Shown here: piece by piece, positions 19,688 through 31,236 of the stretch
Layout of the letters: the number at the start of each line of letters is the position of its first letter
Numbering within the stretch: position 1 is the first letter of the stretch
Origin: Epithemia pelagica
Lineage: Eukaryota > Bacillariophyta > Bacillariophyceae > Surirellales > Surirellaceae
Assembly (NCBI GenBank): GCA_946965045.2
Contig: OX337229.1
Span: 3,782,001 to 3,846,000 of the forward strand
DNA length: 64,000 nucleotides
Direction: 5' to 3'
Translations under genes and position numbers: made by a program
Notes under the pieces: model-generated
The model's database searches: none
What the model was told of the DNA's origin: nothing
What the model saw: only the letters and a program-made list of their open reading frames with translations

Positions 19688-22600
19688 ATGCGCGATACCA
19701 TTTCTGTTGCAAACAATTCCCAAAATGAACCAAAAGCAACTCTAGGAATTTTATCAAAAGCGCGCTTTGTCGAGGAAGAGGGCAACAACGGCGAAAAAAG
19801 TGAACAATCGCATAACGGCGCTCCAACCCCGCAACCTTTTACTTCCAAGAACAACAATACAAACGCAGAGGATAGCCATTTTTCTGGAAACGATGGATCA
19901 GTGATGGATGTTGATGACCAGGATTCAAACCAAGCATCGAAAGTTTCGGGAGATGGAGACGTTGAGATGGAAGATAGCACGCAGAACGATGTAGGAAACT
20001 CTTCCGAAACCGCTCAAACGGGAAGCAGCAGTGCGAATGAAACTGTCAAGACGAATGGAGAATCATCCATCAATGGTGAAAAATCTCAGTTTTCGGAAGG
20101 AAACAATTCGCTCGAGGCACCAAAAGGTCGGCATGATGACAAGAAAAACAATTTACAGAAAAAGGAAGGGAAGACCAATGGATCCATTTCTGCAGCCGAC
20201 GATACTTCCACTGCCAATCCTGCACCCGTCATGAGGGGAACTTTCTTCTATGAAGATAAAGAAAAGGGCCGTCGTCACATCATTCGTGGAAACTGGAACT
20301 ACGAAAACTCAAGTATGTTTCCACCGCAGAGATTTGAATTGCAACGAACGCTTGCTCCTGAGGAGGAGCTCGAAAAACTTCCGTCAGATGGGGAATTTTC
20401 GGGGTCGTTCAGTCTGGCATACCTGCACTTGACTTCGAAGGGGAAACAAAAAGAAAGAAGTAGAGTGGTCTCAGAAAATGGTGTTAAAATTTCCTTCAAA
20501 CCAATAGATGGGACAAACCAGTACAAAGTCGATGGGAAAGGGAACAATCAATTTGGTGTCTTCTACATAAGTGGAACGGCCAAGCCCAGTGATCATGACG
20601 GTGACAAAGTGATGGATATCGAATTCAGAAAAACATATGAGCCATCTGCACCTGCGCCCGTGGACAATTCACAAGCACAACATTCCGGAGCAAAACAAAG
20701 CACTAAGAACAATACTACCGCCAAGGCTGCGGAGAATAGAGGTCCGCTGCCGGATCCGTCCCCATCATTCTCAACTGGTGTGTATTGTTTACGTGGCCAA
20801 TTATGTAAAGAGCAATCGCAGGACTTGGGAATGACAGAAGTCGTCCATCGTATCAATGGAATGTGGGCAGCGGGGCTTGATTTGATCCTTGCGGACCCTC
20901 AAAACGATGTGGGGAGACTTTCACGTTTCGAGTACGAGCACAAAAGTATGATGCCTTCTGCAGAGTTTCCAGTATCGGGGCGATACAGCGGCTGGTTTGA
21001 GTGGAAGACTGATGACGGCTCAGCGACACGAATTAACGAGCGTGATGTGACTTTAAAATTCCGAAAGAATAATGCGGGCTACCACAACATTGAGGGAAAA
21101 GGCAGCAATGTGTTTGGAAAATACACAATTTCCGGTACGCTCACGCTGGACAATATCGTTACTATCTTTCGTCATTTCGCGCCAAGAAAGTTGAAAGCGC
21201 CGAAAGCTGTGACCTCGGCACCGCCTCCTCTCAATGCCCCTCAAGCAAAACGAAACTCTGTGGTCGCGACCGTGGCAGCTGATGAGCCAAAACTTAAAAT
21301 GGACGATGTAAAAGCGCCGGACGAAACTGGAAGTTCTCTGGAACCAATAAGGCAGCCTTCGAATACTACATACTCTGCAGTTTCCCAAGGTGTTCTTAGG
21401 GTGAACAAAGACGGCTCACACAGTTGTCAGGGAAAGTGGGCTGTTGCACGTGATCATTTGGCAAATGATGCACAAACAAGCACCTTTAACGTGCGTCTTG
21501 AGGCACATGATGCGCATTCGGCAGCAGAAAGTGCAGGTCTGGATGTTTCCAGCTCTCCGTTCCCTCTTGATTCTGCAATGTACAAAGGGTCTTTTCAACT
21601 TAAGAAACAGGGAGGATCCCGAGTGAAGTCAGATACAATTGTCGATCAACAGGTTGTGATGAAGTTTCGCCAAAATTCTCAAGGGTTCTTTAACGTTTAT
21701 GGAAAAGGTGTTAATGCGATTGGTACATTCGAGTTGTTTGGTACGCTCGTTGTAATTGGGAAAAGCAGTGGCCAGATTGAATTGTACAGAACATATCCAG
21801 CAGATTTACTCAACAAAACTCCAACTGTCGCAAAGCCAGGTGCTGCGTTGAGCAGTTCATCAACCTCTGGTGGGCCACCCGATATGGGTGACACAGAAAT
21901 TGGAACAAGGGCCAACAATTCCTTACTCTCTGGACCGCCGCCAGCCCCAGGAGCTCAGCGAAGAGAGTCCACAAGGCAAGTGAAGCTTCCACCAAAGCTA
22001 GAAGACGACGACCCTCAAGCGCAACTGAGAAGGGCAATGGACAAGTGTGTTCAGCTCCTTCGAACGATGAAGGAAAAGGATGTACAGATGGGAGCGTTCT
22101 TCGGAGAACCTGTTGACCCTGTGGCATTAGGGATTCCCACTTACACTCAGATCATCAAGGAACCGATGGATCTGAAGACCATCACCAAGAAAATGGATTC
22201 GAACCAAATTTATAGTCCCGAAGAATTTGCCAGGTTAATGCGGCTGGTTTTTGAAAATGCCATCAAGTTCAACATTGATCCTGCTCACTCAGTTCATCGA
22301 GCTGCTCGACAACTTCTTATTCTGTTCAATCAGAAGTTTCGAGATATTGATAGACACGTACAAAAGATTCGAAAGGATCAAGGCCTCGACGTTGATGACA
22401 AGACGAAGAAGAGTCAAGACCCGAAAGCATCGAAGAAGAAGAAACTCCCAGAAAAACCCAAGTCCCTTCGTGAGCAGAGGGTTGCTGAGGCCAAAGCATT
22501 TGCAACAGAAAATGCTAAAGCTGTTGCAGCGATTGTAGCTGCGGCTCCGCCAAGCTCTGCAAATGTATCACGGGCAGAGTTTAATCTTCTCCTGAGAATG

Positions 22601-23918
22601 ATAGAACAAATGCAACATCAACTTGTGCATACACACACTCTCCTTGCAAGTCTTTTCCCTGGAGACGAAGACAATGGTGCTGTATTAACTCAACCAGCAC
22701 CCGTTGTTCCCCAACCTTCCGCGCTGACGCAGGCTCCCGTAATAGAACGGGCCCCTGCTCCAGCGCCAGCTGAAAAGAAGAAACCCCCAAAACGGAAAAG
22801 TGAAGCACTGAAGGAGCAACCACCAGTGGTCAGCGATTCTACTCCACTTACAATAGAAGAGCAAACTCTCCTCACTGAGACCATTAACGATCTTGACCCG
22901 GAGCACCTGGGTGGTGTGATTCAGATCATTCGGGAAGCGGCTCCAGTAGGAGCAGATGAAGATGAAATTGATCTAGAGATTGATCTTCTGGACCACAAAA
23001 CACAACGAAAATTACTGAGACACGTATCAAAGGTACGATTTGCGGGTTTGTCGTATTGTTGTTCGTATTTTCGCATCACAGGAACTAACAAAAGAGTTTG
23101 GGCTAATTCTGCAGTTTGTTAAGAAGTCTCTGCCTAAGACCAAGAAGCCGAAAACCTCATCAGCACAAGCGAAAAAGTCCAAGACAGGAGCGCAGAAGCA
23201 AAAGACTTCACAAGCACCCCCTCCGCCTGATCCTGAGCCTACCCCTGTCGCTAAAGCACCTCCTCCATCTACAGATTCATTCTTTTTGTTTGGAAGCAAA
23301 GACGGTAGTGATTCTGATTCAGACGAAGAACCCGGGGAGGTTACCACTCAACAACAGAATCAGACGGTTGACAAACCATCCTCGCAAGGAGGCAAAGAAT
23401 TCAAATTAAGCAGTGAACTCGATGACGACGAGGATGAAAAGGATGATGATGACAACGACTTTGACTTCGGTACAAAAGCAACAAGTTGGAACATCTCAAA
23501 GCCCTCGACGGAAAATTCTGAACTAGATGGGGAAGAGGACGATGCATGGGGCGCGGCACGAGAGGCTGCTGCAGCCGGGAAGGTTCGCGACGCGGAGCGA
23601 AAGCTCAGAGAGAAGAAAATCGAAATCGAAGCAGAGAAAGCCAAAGACCAGAGGTTGGCAGATGCGGCGGCACGTGGAGAAGAAATCCGAGCGCAAAGGG
23701 CAGAGGAAGAAGCAAAGGAGGCTGAGCTTCGAGAACAGCAAGAGAAGGAAGCAGAAGAAGCGAGGAAAGCAGCAAGAGAAGCAGCACGGGCCCAAGTCCA
23801 GTCAGTAGAACAGACAGTAGACTTGGACGCCCAACGGGACATTATGAAGCAATACGAACAGAGTTACGCTGGTGGGGACTACGGAAGTGCCAGTCCTTCC
23901 TCTGACTTTGGTTTCTAA
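19688..23918 (+). CDS. BET-family bromodomain-NET protein with triplicated N-terminal domain
   Basis: Two exons, 19688..23032 and 23082..23918, 1393 aa; the 49-bp intron (GTACGA..ACAG, phase 0) splits the NET domain. A single bromodomain spans about residues 777-897 (MGAFFGEPVDPVALGIPTY, IIKEPMDLKTITKKM, then NAIKFN, an acetyl-lysine-pocket-type asparagine region). The NET domain is at about 1054-1125 (TIEEQTLLTETINDLDPEHL, then EIDLEIDLLDHKTQRKLLRH joined to ELTKEFG). One bromodomain plus NET is the plant GTE-like arrangement. Upstream are three copies of an unrecognised ~135-residue beta-rich domain (about 181-320, 361-499, 566-704). Each ends with a GKGxNxxGxFxxxGT motif (for example VYGKGVNAIGTFELFGT). 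The C-terminus is acidic, then a charged coiled coil. Expected to bind acetylated histones in chromatin. Confidence 0.93.
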
Positions 23919-24019
23919 CATGTGTTGGTGTAAGACCTTGTTTCGTGAGAAGGATGTATGCTTGTCAGTAGTATAGATCTTACAATTGTATACTAGGCGG
24001 GGCTATCTTTTTCCTGAGG

Positions 24020-27000
24020 TTAGTTTTTTTCTCTATTCTTTAGAGCGAGGATAGACTTGAAGCCAAACTCATTATTTGACGTCGATGCTCGAGGCTTAGA
24101 TCCTCCACCCCCAGCCGCCTTTGCAATTCGGACAACATCGAGAGCCCCTGGGTCGAGCTTGTCTCTGTAGATCGAAGAACTGAGTTTTTCCCACCTGCCG
24201 AACCACTCAAAAAGAACCTTCACGAGAGCTTTCCACGCAACAGGCAACAGGCCTCCTTCTTCGGAGAGGTGCTTTCCCATTCGCGAATTCATTGAAGTGA
24301 TTCTGTCCTTCAAAATTTCTCGGCTGGCTTCCTTTGTCAATGTTTTGACAAATTGTTGTTTCGATATATGCTCCGACACTTCTTTATCCCCAAATTCTTT
24401 TCGTATTTTTGATAACTTCGTAAAAAGTTCATGCAAGACAGCGAATTCCTTCTTGATCATCCAACCAAGGTAAGCATCCGTACTCTCCTTCGTGATTGCG
24501 TTAGCTTTAGTCACCTGTTTGCTAAACAGATCCGATATTGAAGATCCTCTTTGCTTGATTGACTGCGTAAAGAAAAACGTGTTTTCCATTTGCATCACAT
24601 CCGCAGCATACTCTTTGTCCGTCGATTCTCTTGTTGCACAGTCTTTAAGGCTTTCCAACAGAGTCGCTGCCAACTTTTGGAGATAGTAATTAATCACCTT
24701 GATATGGGCCATATTTGGGACATAGTCATCGTCTTTCCCTTCTCTGCAGCACAAAAGGACGTGGTCGATATAACAGGGGAAACGAGCAAAGCTCGGGAAA
24801 ACACCGGCACGTTTCCCACTAAGCGGGACACCATCGTTGCTCCTAATCCATTCCATTTGCTTTTCAACCCAGACAACCCACTGTTTATCTGCCCTCTTTC
24901 GAAGATCAAGAATTGTGGCACGAACGTAAGCCAGAGAGAGTGAATGATCCCCTCCTTTCTTTTCGTGGTCGATATAATTTTCCATTGCTTCATTTAAGCA
25001 GATGGAGGCCACGAGGTTCAGAAGTGGATCGCCTTTGACAGACATCTCGGCAGTTGCCTTACCACTCGAGTCATCGGAATTAATGCCACAGCTTCTATTA
25101 ATGTAGTAGCGAAAGTGCTGCGATGCATTATCCACCGCCGCACGGGTATTTTCAAAGTTCCTCTTTTTCTCGCGACCATCTTGTTCTTTCTTGCTGGACC
25201 CGAAGAGTGCAGATGTGAAATACGCTTCTCTTGCAATAACTGGAAGCAATTCGGACAGAGCACCTCGGATATCTGGGGCATTAACCACTTCTTCGCGACC
25301 TGAGTGGTCAAACGGGACATAGTCTTTAATATCTTTACCCGCTCGATTCATGTAGGCTGCATTTTTCCCAGGTAAAGCTTGGAAGTAGCCTTTGCATCGT
25401 TTCTTCATGAGAATTCCCTCAGAAACCATTTCAGCGTACGCGTCCCTAAGGGCAGGAAGCATGTCGGGACTGAGGGCAGCCAAAACTTCCACACTTTTTA
25501 TGTACGTGAGCAAAGCGGAATGGAATTTCTTTTGTGTGTCACGAATCTTCTTGGCAATGGTGGAGTGTGTGTCGTTCTTCGACACTTTACCGTGATCACT
25601 CTCGGCAACCACATCGGTCTTGAACTGTTCCATAATTGTTGCTAAAATGGTAGCCAACGAAGTGCAATAGCTCTTTTTGATCTCCTCCAGGCGATTACAT
25701 CTCTCTCGCACGGCCTTCAGGTGCAAACCTCCAGATTGCTTTGGGTATTCAATAGCTTCCAGCAGAGCTTTGCCGGCACGATATATCTTCTCTATACCTT
25801 CTTGGCTTTCTTCAATCATCACACGACCATTTGAATCATACACAAGTGCAGACGCCGGGTTTTTGAGAAGCTTTTCCGCGTCAGCATTGATTTCCGAACC
25901 CTGTAACAAACGCTTCATCTCTAAGCCAAGCATATCGTAGCTCTTCCACTGTTGTTCGAGTTGTCGGTTTTCTTCCTCGATATCAGCACAATCGTCAGTC
26001 AAGGGCTTGATCGCTGCGGCGCGTTCCTGTAGCCAATGTTCCATTTGTTCCAGTTCTTGATCCAGCGAATCAAGCATTTTAAACAACGATGCCAACGCCA
26101 GTGCGTCAACGGTTTCTCTATCATCGAATGGAGTCGACATTACCTTTGCCCCGCCAGAAGAAGAGTAGTGCTTTTCGTCCTCCCATGCAATCAACCTCCG
26201 ACATGTCTCCGCCTCCAGGTCTCTCATTCTCATCTGTAACATCAATCCAATTTTCTCTGCGACACTAACCACAGCTGTAGTTTCTTCTTTAGGAAGAGAG
26301 TTTTGAGTCCACTCTGTTGAATTCAATACTTCCTCTGCATCCTTGCGCTCATTCTCTGATTGGAATAGAGAAACTCGTGTGTTAAAATTCCCCATCATCA
26401 TTGCATACGCAAGGCTATCCATTTCTTCGAGTTCCACTTTTTCTTCTCCCTTCGACGTGGTCGTTGTGAGACCAGCGTTTGCAGGGCCATCTTCCTCAAT
26501 GTACACACGCTGTCGATCTAGAAGTTTTCGGAGAACTTCCGATTCACCCAAGAACCCATTGACTGTTGCAACATACTGTAGTTCCGCGCGATCCAGATTT
26601 CGCACATTCAAAGGGGGCAAGTAAATGCGGTCTCGATTTCCTCCCATGTGTGATGCTCTCTCCACAGCTGCTGTGCAAAGCATGGCATGAATCTGTAAAA
26701 GGGACCAAATGAAGCGTTCCTTATCCATGCTCCTCTCCGCTGCCTTGTCCTCGTCACCATCACGATCACCAAAATCAATGCGAATCGTATCACCGCTCCG
26801 AAAAGCTAGCTGAACAACAGTTGACTGCAAGTTCTGAACTGTAGTGAGTTGGTCAAGAGGTACGAGCTTTCGCACATCGGGGGCGCTTCCATCGCTGTTC
26901 AGAGTCATGCAGATGAGAACGGGGAAGGATGATGATTCCTCTTCTTCAGGAGCAAGTGTGTCGTTGTTGTCACCGCCAGATGTGGCGGTGCTCGTTTGAG

Positions 27001-28240
27001 TGCGTTTTGTGGAAGGAGTGGTCGTGGGTGGATTGGATCCTGTACTGCTGTCCCCATCCGCTTCGATCTCTGATTCATCTTCTGGTGCAAACATGGTGTC
27101 ATAGTCTCCACGATTTGAATCGTCGTCACCTCCTTCCTCTTGAACTTCTCCGGATGTGCCATCTTTTGACGAGTCGCCCGGCTTCCCATTAAGTAGCGAA
27201 ATAAGAGACGCGGCTTCTGGGATCACTGGATGGTTAGTGCTTCTCGCAATAATGACATAACGATATTTGTTTCTCGCCTTCGTTCCAACCGAACTGAGTA
27301 GGCCCAATCGTCTCTTATGACTTGTGTACTGAGACGGATATTGTAGAGCCGTCATGGTTACAGTTTCATTTCCTGTTGACTCAAATTGTTGACACTGGTA
27401 ACACATGAGCGTCTCTTGTTTCATTTTAGGAGGATATTCCTCCAAAGTTCCACTGCTTATACTATTCCCGTCGACTTTGAGCGGAGGGAGAACAAGCCTA
27501 GCCACAAATTGTCCAACAGCAGCCATATCCTTAGGGTCGTTGATGCGCTCAAACTTCTGGTTGTTGCTGCCGGCTGAATTCGGCATGCTCTTTCCAACCA
27601 ACTCACCAGCGGTCCCTGAGGTGTTTGTCTCATCATCACGATGTGTTTTGTTCAGAATACGATTCAGACGATGCGTACCAGCAGATTCAGCAATGTTTTT
27701 TGATTTGATTACTGAAACTGTGAGATTGCTTTTTTCCTTCTTTGAGGACTTGCGATCAGGGGAGCTACTTGATTTCTTTTTCGACGATGATGGATCTTCT
27801 TTCTCTTCAGCTACCAATAGTTGAGTTTTCTCTTTATCACCACTTGGCATTTTGGATGATGACTTCTCTACGTCATTCGGACCGACACTCTCATTTATGG
27901 TTTCGAAATCTCCAAACGGATTGGACCCAGCAGCACTTCCCTCGTTATTGCCAATGCTTTCGCCTGTGTTGTGCAAAGATTGTTGTTGCCTGTTCGTGTC
28001 AGTAGTTTTACTGGTACCTTGAGAGGGTTCTGAGATAGGAAAGAGATCTTCTTTACTTTTGGGAAATTCCTTCTTACTCGATCGTGGCGGTGATTTGAGG
28101 GCGGCACCAATATCTTCTTGATCTTCGTCATCTACTTCGTCCGAGCTACGGCTTTTGGAAAGCAAGTTCCCACCACCATTTCCTCCTTCTTTGCCCTTTT
28201 TGTTTTTATCTCGAAATATTCCACGGACGCTCTTTCTCAT
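24020..28240 (-). CDS. SEC3: Exocyst complex subunit SEC3 (EXOC1)
   Basis: Single exon, 1406 aa from ATG 28240 (the frame reaches a TTG at 28270). The first ~270 residues are Ser/Lys/Glu-rich and look disordered. A PH-like phosphoinositide-binding module fits about residues 430-520 (ending DKERFIWSLLQIHAML). A coiled coil follows near 700-780 with LDSLDQELEQMEHWLQERA and DIEEENRQLEQQWKSY, the family's conserved coiled-coil entry. The C-terminal helical-bundle region includes ALRDAYAEMVSEGILMKKRC and KNAAYMNRAGKDIKDYVPFD. Exocyst tethers secretory vesicles to the plasma membrane, and SEC3 is a membrane-landmark subunit. It is longer than yeast and human Sec3 mainly through the disordered N-terminus. 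The gene is convergent with the BET gene, only about 100 bp away. Confidence 0.85.
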   Translation of the reverse strand: MRKSVRGIFRDKNKKGKEGGNGGGNLLSKSRSSDEVDDEDQEDIGAALKSPPRSSKKEFPKSKEDLFPISEPSQGTSKTTDTNRQQQSLHNTGESIGNNEGSAAGSNPFGDFETINESVGPNDVEKSSSKMPSGDKEKTQLLVAEEKEDPSSSKKKSSSSPDRKSSKKEKSNLTVSVIKSKNIAESAGTHRLNRILNKTHRDDETNTSGTAGELVGKSMPNSAGSNNQKFERINDPKDMAAVGQFVARLVLPPLKVDGNSISSGTLEEYPPKMKQETLMCYQCQQFESTGNETVTMTALQYPSQYTSHKRRLGLLSSVGTKARNKYRYVIIARSTNHPVIPEAASLISLLNGKPGDSSKDGTSGEVQEEGGDDDSNRGDYDTMFAPEDESEIEADGDSSTGSNPPTTTPSTKRTQTSTATSGGDNNDTLAPEEEESSSFPVLICMTLNSDGSAPDVRKLVPLDQLTTVQNLQSTVVQLAFRSGDTIRIDFGDRDGDEDKAAERSMDKERFIWSLLQIHAMLCTAAVERASHMGGNRDRIYLPPLNVRNLDRAELQYVATVNGFLGESEVLRKLLDRQRVYIEEDGPANAGLTTTTSKGEEKVELEEMDSLAYAMMMGNFNTRVSLFQSENERKDAEEVLNSTEWTQNSLPKEETTAVVSVAEKIGLMLQMRMRDLEAETCRRLIAWEDEKHYSSSGGAKVMSTPFDDRETVDALALASLFKMLDSLDQELEQMEHWLQERAAAIKPLTDDCADIEEENRQLEQQWKSYDMLGLEMKRLLQGSEINADAEKLLKNPASALVYDSNGRVMIEESQEGIEKIYRAGKALLEAIEYPKQSGGLHLKAVRERCNRLEEIKKSYCTSLATILATIMEQFKTDVVAESDHGKVSKNDTHSTIAKKIRDTQKKFHSALLTYIKSVEVLAALSPDMLPALRDAYAEMVSEGILMKKRCKGYFQALPGKNAAYMNRAGKDIKDYVPFDHSGREEVVNAPDIRGALSELLPVIAREAYFTSALFGSSKKEQDGREKKRNFENTRAAVDNASQHFRYYINRSCGINSDDSSGKATAEMSVKGDPLLNLVASICLNEAMENYIDHEKKGGDHSLSLAYVRATILDLRKRADKQWVVWVEKQMEWIRSNDGVPLSGKRAGVFPSFARFPCYIDHVLLCCREGKDDDYVPNMAHIKVINYYLQKLAATLLESLKDCATRESTDKEYAADVMQMENTFFFTQSIKQRGSSISDLFSKQVTKANAITKESTDAYLGWMIKKEFAVLHELFTKLSKIRKEFGDKEVSEHISKQQFVKTLTKEASREILKDRITSMNSRMGKHLSEEGGLLPVAWKALVKVLFEWFGRWEKLSSSIYRDKLDPGALDVVRIAKAAGGGGSKPRASTSNNEFGFKSILALKNREKN

Positions 28241-28589
28241 TTTGCTTTCGTCTCTTTTGTCTTTAAACAATGGAACAAGCGTGACGACAACGCATCGGTC
28301 AAAAGCTGAAAGGTTACCCGAACAGCGACGAACAGAGAATCCGCAATAGATCTCTATCTCTCGGCAGCAGTCCCTCCTCCGCTATCCCGCATCGCGCACT
28401 CCTACTATTTGTGGGGTGCGCGTAACCTTCTCACTGAAGAAAACCACCTCCGCACGGGGGGGGGGCGGGGGAGTATTTTAAGTAGGTGAGTTCTTTTTGT
28501 GATTTAGTTTTGGGGGGACATCAGGTCTTTTTTCGCAATACACTGCATTCATCTTGCGTTTTCTCACAAAACCCTTAGAGAACAACACG
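28241..28589. promoter_or_regulatory. Divergent promoter region SEC3 / golgin A with G-tract
   Basis: About 350 bp between divergent start codons. It contains a G-rich run near 28456-28472 (ten Gs, C, then five G-rich bases), capable of G-quadruplex formation, and an ACTCCTA heptamer near 28408. Regulation by either is inference. Confidence 0.4.
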
Positions 28590-30790
28590 ATGTCGGGCTG
28601 GTTGAAATCTGTTAACAACATGCTGGAGAAGCTCGATGATCGAGTTGAAACTGCGGCAGAGGATGCGTCGAATATTCTAATGGACGCGGATGGAGTCCCA
28701 ACAAGCAGCGCTGCCCTCAGTCGCTTCTTGGGTAAGGCTCAGAGCGAGAGTGACGACCGGAGCTACTACGAAGGAGACGAATATCTTGATGATAAAGATT
28801 TTGGTGAAGAAAAGAATACGGAGGAATCGGGTGAAGAACAAGATGCTGTTGATGTAAACAAGCGGCAACATGCACCAGATAATTCCCTGTCCGCTGACAT
28901 TCTTGATGATAGTCAGGTTGAAAGCTCTTCGGAAGTCGGGACGACGACAGATGCCGAATCTTTGAAAGACGGTTCAACTATTCAACCTACAGATCCAGCG
29001 ACGTCTGTTAAAAAGGAAGTGAAAAGTGTAATCGGTCAGCTCAAATCTGCACCACCGTCTAGTGGAAGTCACGTGAACCCCCCACCGCCTCCATCCTCTC
29101 AAAATAGTGCTGCTAAAATGAGTGGGAAGTCGTCTGGGCGCGCGGAGCTCCTTAAGGCACAGCAAGAGATACAACTGCTAACGAAGCAAAACGCAGCACT
29201 CCAAGCACAACTGGAGACATGCCAAGCCGAGTTGAACGCACAAAATGAAGAGCTGTTGAGAGCAGCTGATCGTATTGACGAAGATCGTCAGATGGCTGAT
29301 GAAGAACGTGACGAGCTGATCGATGAACACGATGAAGCACTTAGAAACCTCAAAGCTTCTTATGAAGCAAGCCTGGCACATCAAAAGGAAAATTTCGAAG
29401 GTCAAATTGACGCTTTGCAGAAACAATTAGCGACAGAGGCTCATATGCGAGCAAAAGAAGGAGGGGATATGACAGAGGAATTGGCTGGTGCGGTTGAACG
29501 CGAACGACAAGCTCTGGAAAAAGTTGATGAACTTCATCAGGAAAAGAATCTGCTTGAGCAAAACAACAAAGAACTCAAGTCTCTAGAAGAAACTCTTCTG
29601 GAAGAAGTCAAAAGTTTAAAGGAGACTGCTCAGGCTTCTGCTGACCGGGAACGTCTAATGGAAGAAAAGTTAGATGCGGCTAATGAAATGCATCAGCGTG
29701 CCCTTAGCCACCGGCAAACACGAGAATCTGAACTAGAACGAACTGTTGCGGAGTTGGGAGCTGCCCTGGCTCTGAAGGAGTCAAAGAACAATAGATCTGT
29801 CGTTGATTCTGCCATGGCTCGTGCCGCTGAGGCTGGTTCTGGCATACAGAAGAAGTATGGTGCTTTAGTTGACGAACTTGACGGCACGAAAGCCCAACTA
29901 AGTCAAGCCACTCAGAGGTGTGATGCTCTGCAGAGTGAACTAGAGCTCATTTCCCGTGAGCGAACAGAAGAAGCTTCGATACTACAAGAGAAAGAACGTG
30001 AGCACGACAGAAGAGTGGAACAGATGACTGCGAAAATGTCGCAACTGGAGGCGTCATTGCGTGAGTATAAGTCATTTAACGGGGACTTGGCCTCGGTGAA
30101 ATCATCCGCGAAAAGCATTAAAGAAGCAAGTGGTAAAGCCCAAATTGCGTCAAATGGGGAAATAATAGGGCAGCTTTCTCGTGATTTGGAGAATTCACGC
30201 CGACAGATTGCTTCATTGTCAGATCAACTCTTGAGGCAACAAGGATTAACAGAATCCGCAACATCAGAGGTTCTCGCGTTAAGAGGTCGCCTCCAATCTG
30301 CTACATCGCGAGCGGAGGCAGCCGAGGCATCCTTTAATCATGTTGGAATGTATGAACTGGAGAGTGGGGGAGTGGGATATGGAGCGAATCCTGGGCAGAA
30401 AAGAGTGAGAAGAGGTGGACAGCATCGAGGACGTTCAATCCGTTCCGCTCTGGGTCTTCGGGTAATGGAGAATAGCAACCTTGAACAAGTAGCACAAACA
30501 GTGGACGCTATTGATCTTTGGATGCTTCAAACGGGCGTGATCCTGAAGCATGAACCCTTGGCCCGTATCGCGCTCATTTTCTATTTCACGCTTGTTCACC
30601 TTTGGTGTTTTGGTTTGGTTTTCTTCCATGCCGTGGTACGTAACTTGTTAGTATATGGGATTGTTGTCGTTGAGTGTCTTATCCTCGTATCGTTGGTTAT
30701 ATCTGGACTTCCCAGGAATCCGAGCACGGCGACCTGGGGACGCTTACCGCAGGACGACATTCTCTGGGTAATAACGGACACGTTCCATAG
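28590..30790 (+). CDS. Golgin-84-like coiled-coil Golgi protein (paralogue A)
   Basis: Two exons, 28590..30635 and 30716..30790, 706 aa. The 80-bp intron (GTACGT..CCCAG, phase 0) is confirmed by the neighbouring paralogue, which has an intron at the same place and the same exon-2 start ESEHGDLG. The N-terminus MSGWLKSVNNMLEKLDDRVE is the conserved golgin-84 start. A long coiled coil runs from about residue 200 to 590. A C-terminal membrane anchor follows (ARIALIFYFTLVHLWCFGLV), preceded by LWMLQTGVILKHEPL as in golgin-84 tail-anchored proteins. The lumenal tail is 24-25 residues. The frame starts at a TTG (28554); ATG 28590 is preferred. Role: Golgi structure and vesicle tethering. Unspliced reading would give a false longer C-terminus to 30800. 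Confidence 0.87.
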
Positions 30791-31236
30791 ACCCTGGTGA
30801 TGTTGAACGTGTCATTTAGAATGGAGCAGCATCAGAGCGGGTTGACAAATTCAGAAAGACTTGCAAGGTTTCTGGACTGATTGTTTCCACTTGAACCGAG
30901 TACAAACCAACAATACACCACCGTTGAATTGTGACGACTCATAGATGCTTGCCCCTTGGGTAATTGTTTCCTGTTTTATACTCATAACCATTACCGATAC
31001 AACTACAAAGTCTCAGTAACCCTAACGGCTCCGTAGAACGCTCTGATGGAGAAATAAAATGGTTTTGTTGGAAATTTTCTAGGAGTAGAATCTCACCAAA
31101 ATACAGGGATTTCTATCGTTGTTCAGCTTTCAGCTACGAACACAAAGTATTGAGAAACGAAACCTGGGCCACAATAGTGTCTTCACCTGTTTTGTTACCT
31201 TCCACTTTAAAGTAGCCCTTGTCTTCAACGCCAAAA
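30791..31236. other. Convergent intergenic between golgin paralogues
   Basis: Holds the two 3' UTRs. A TAGGAGTAG heptamer occurrence lies near 31080. No gene seen. Confidence 0.4.
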
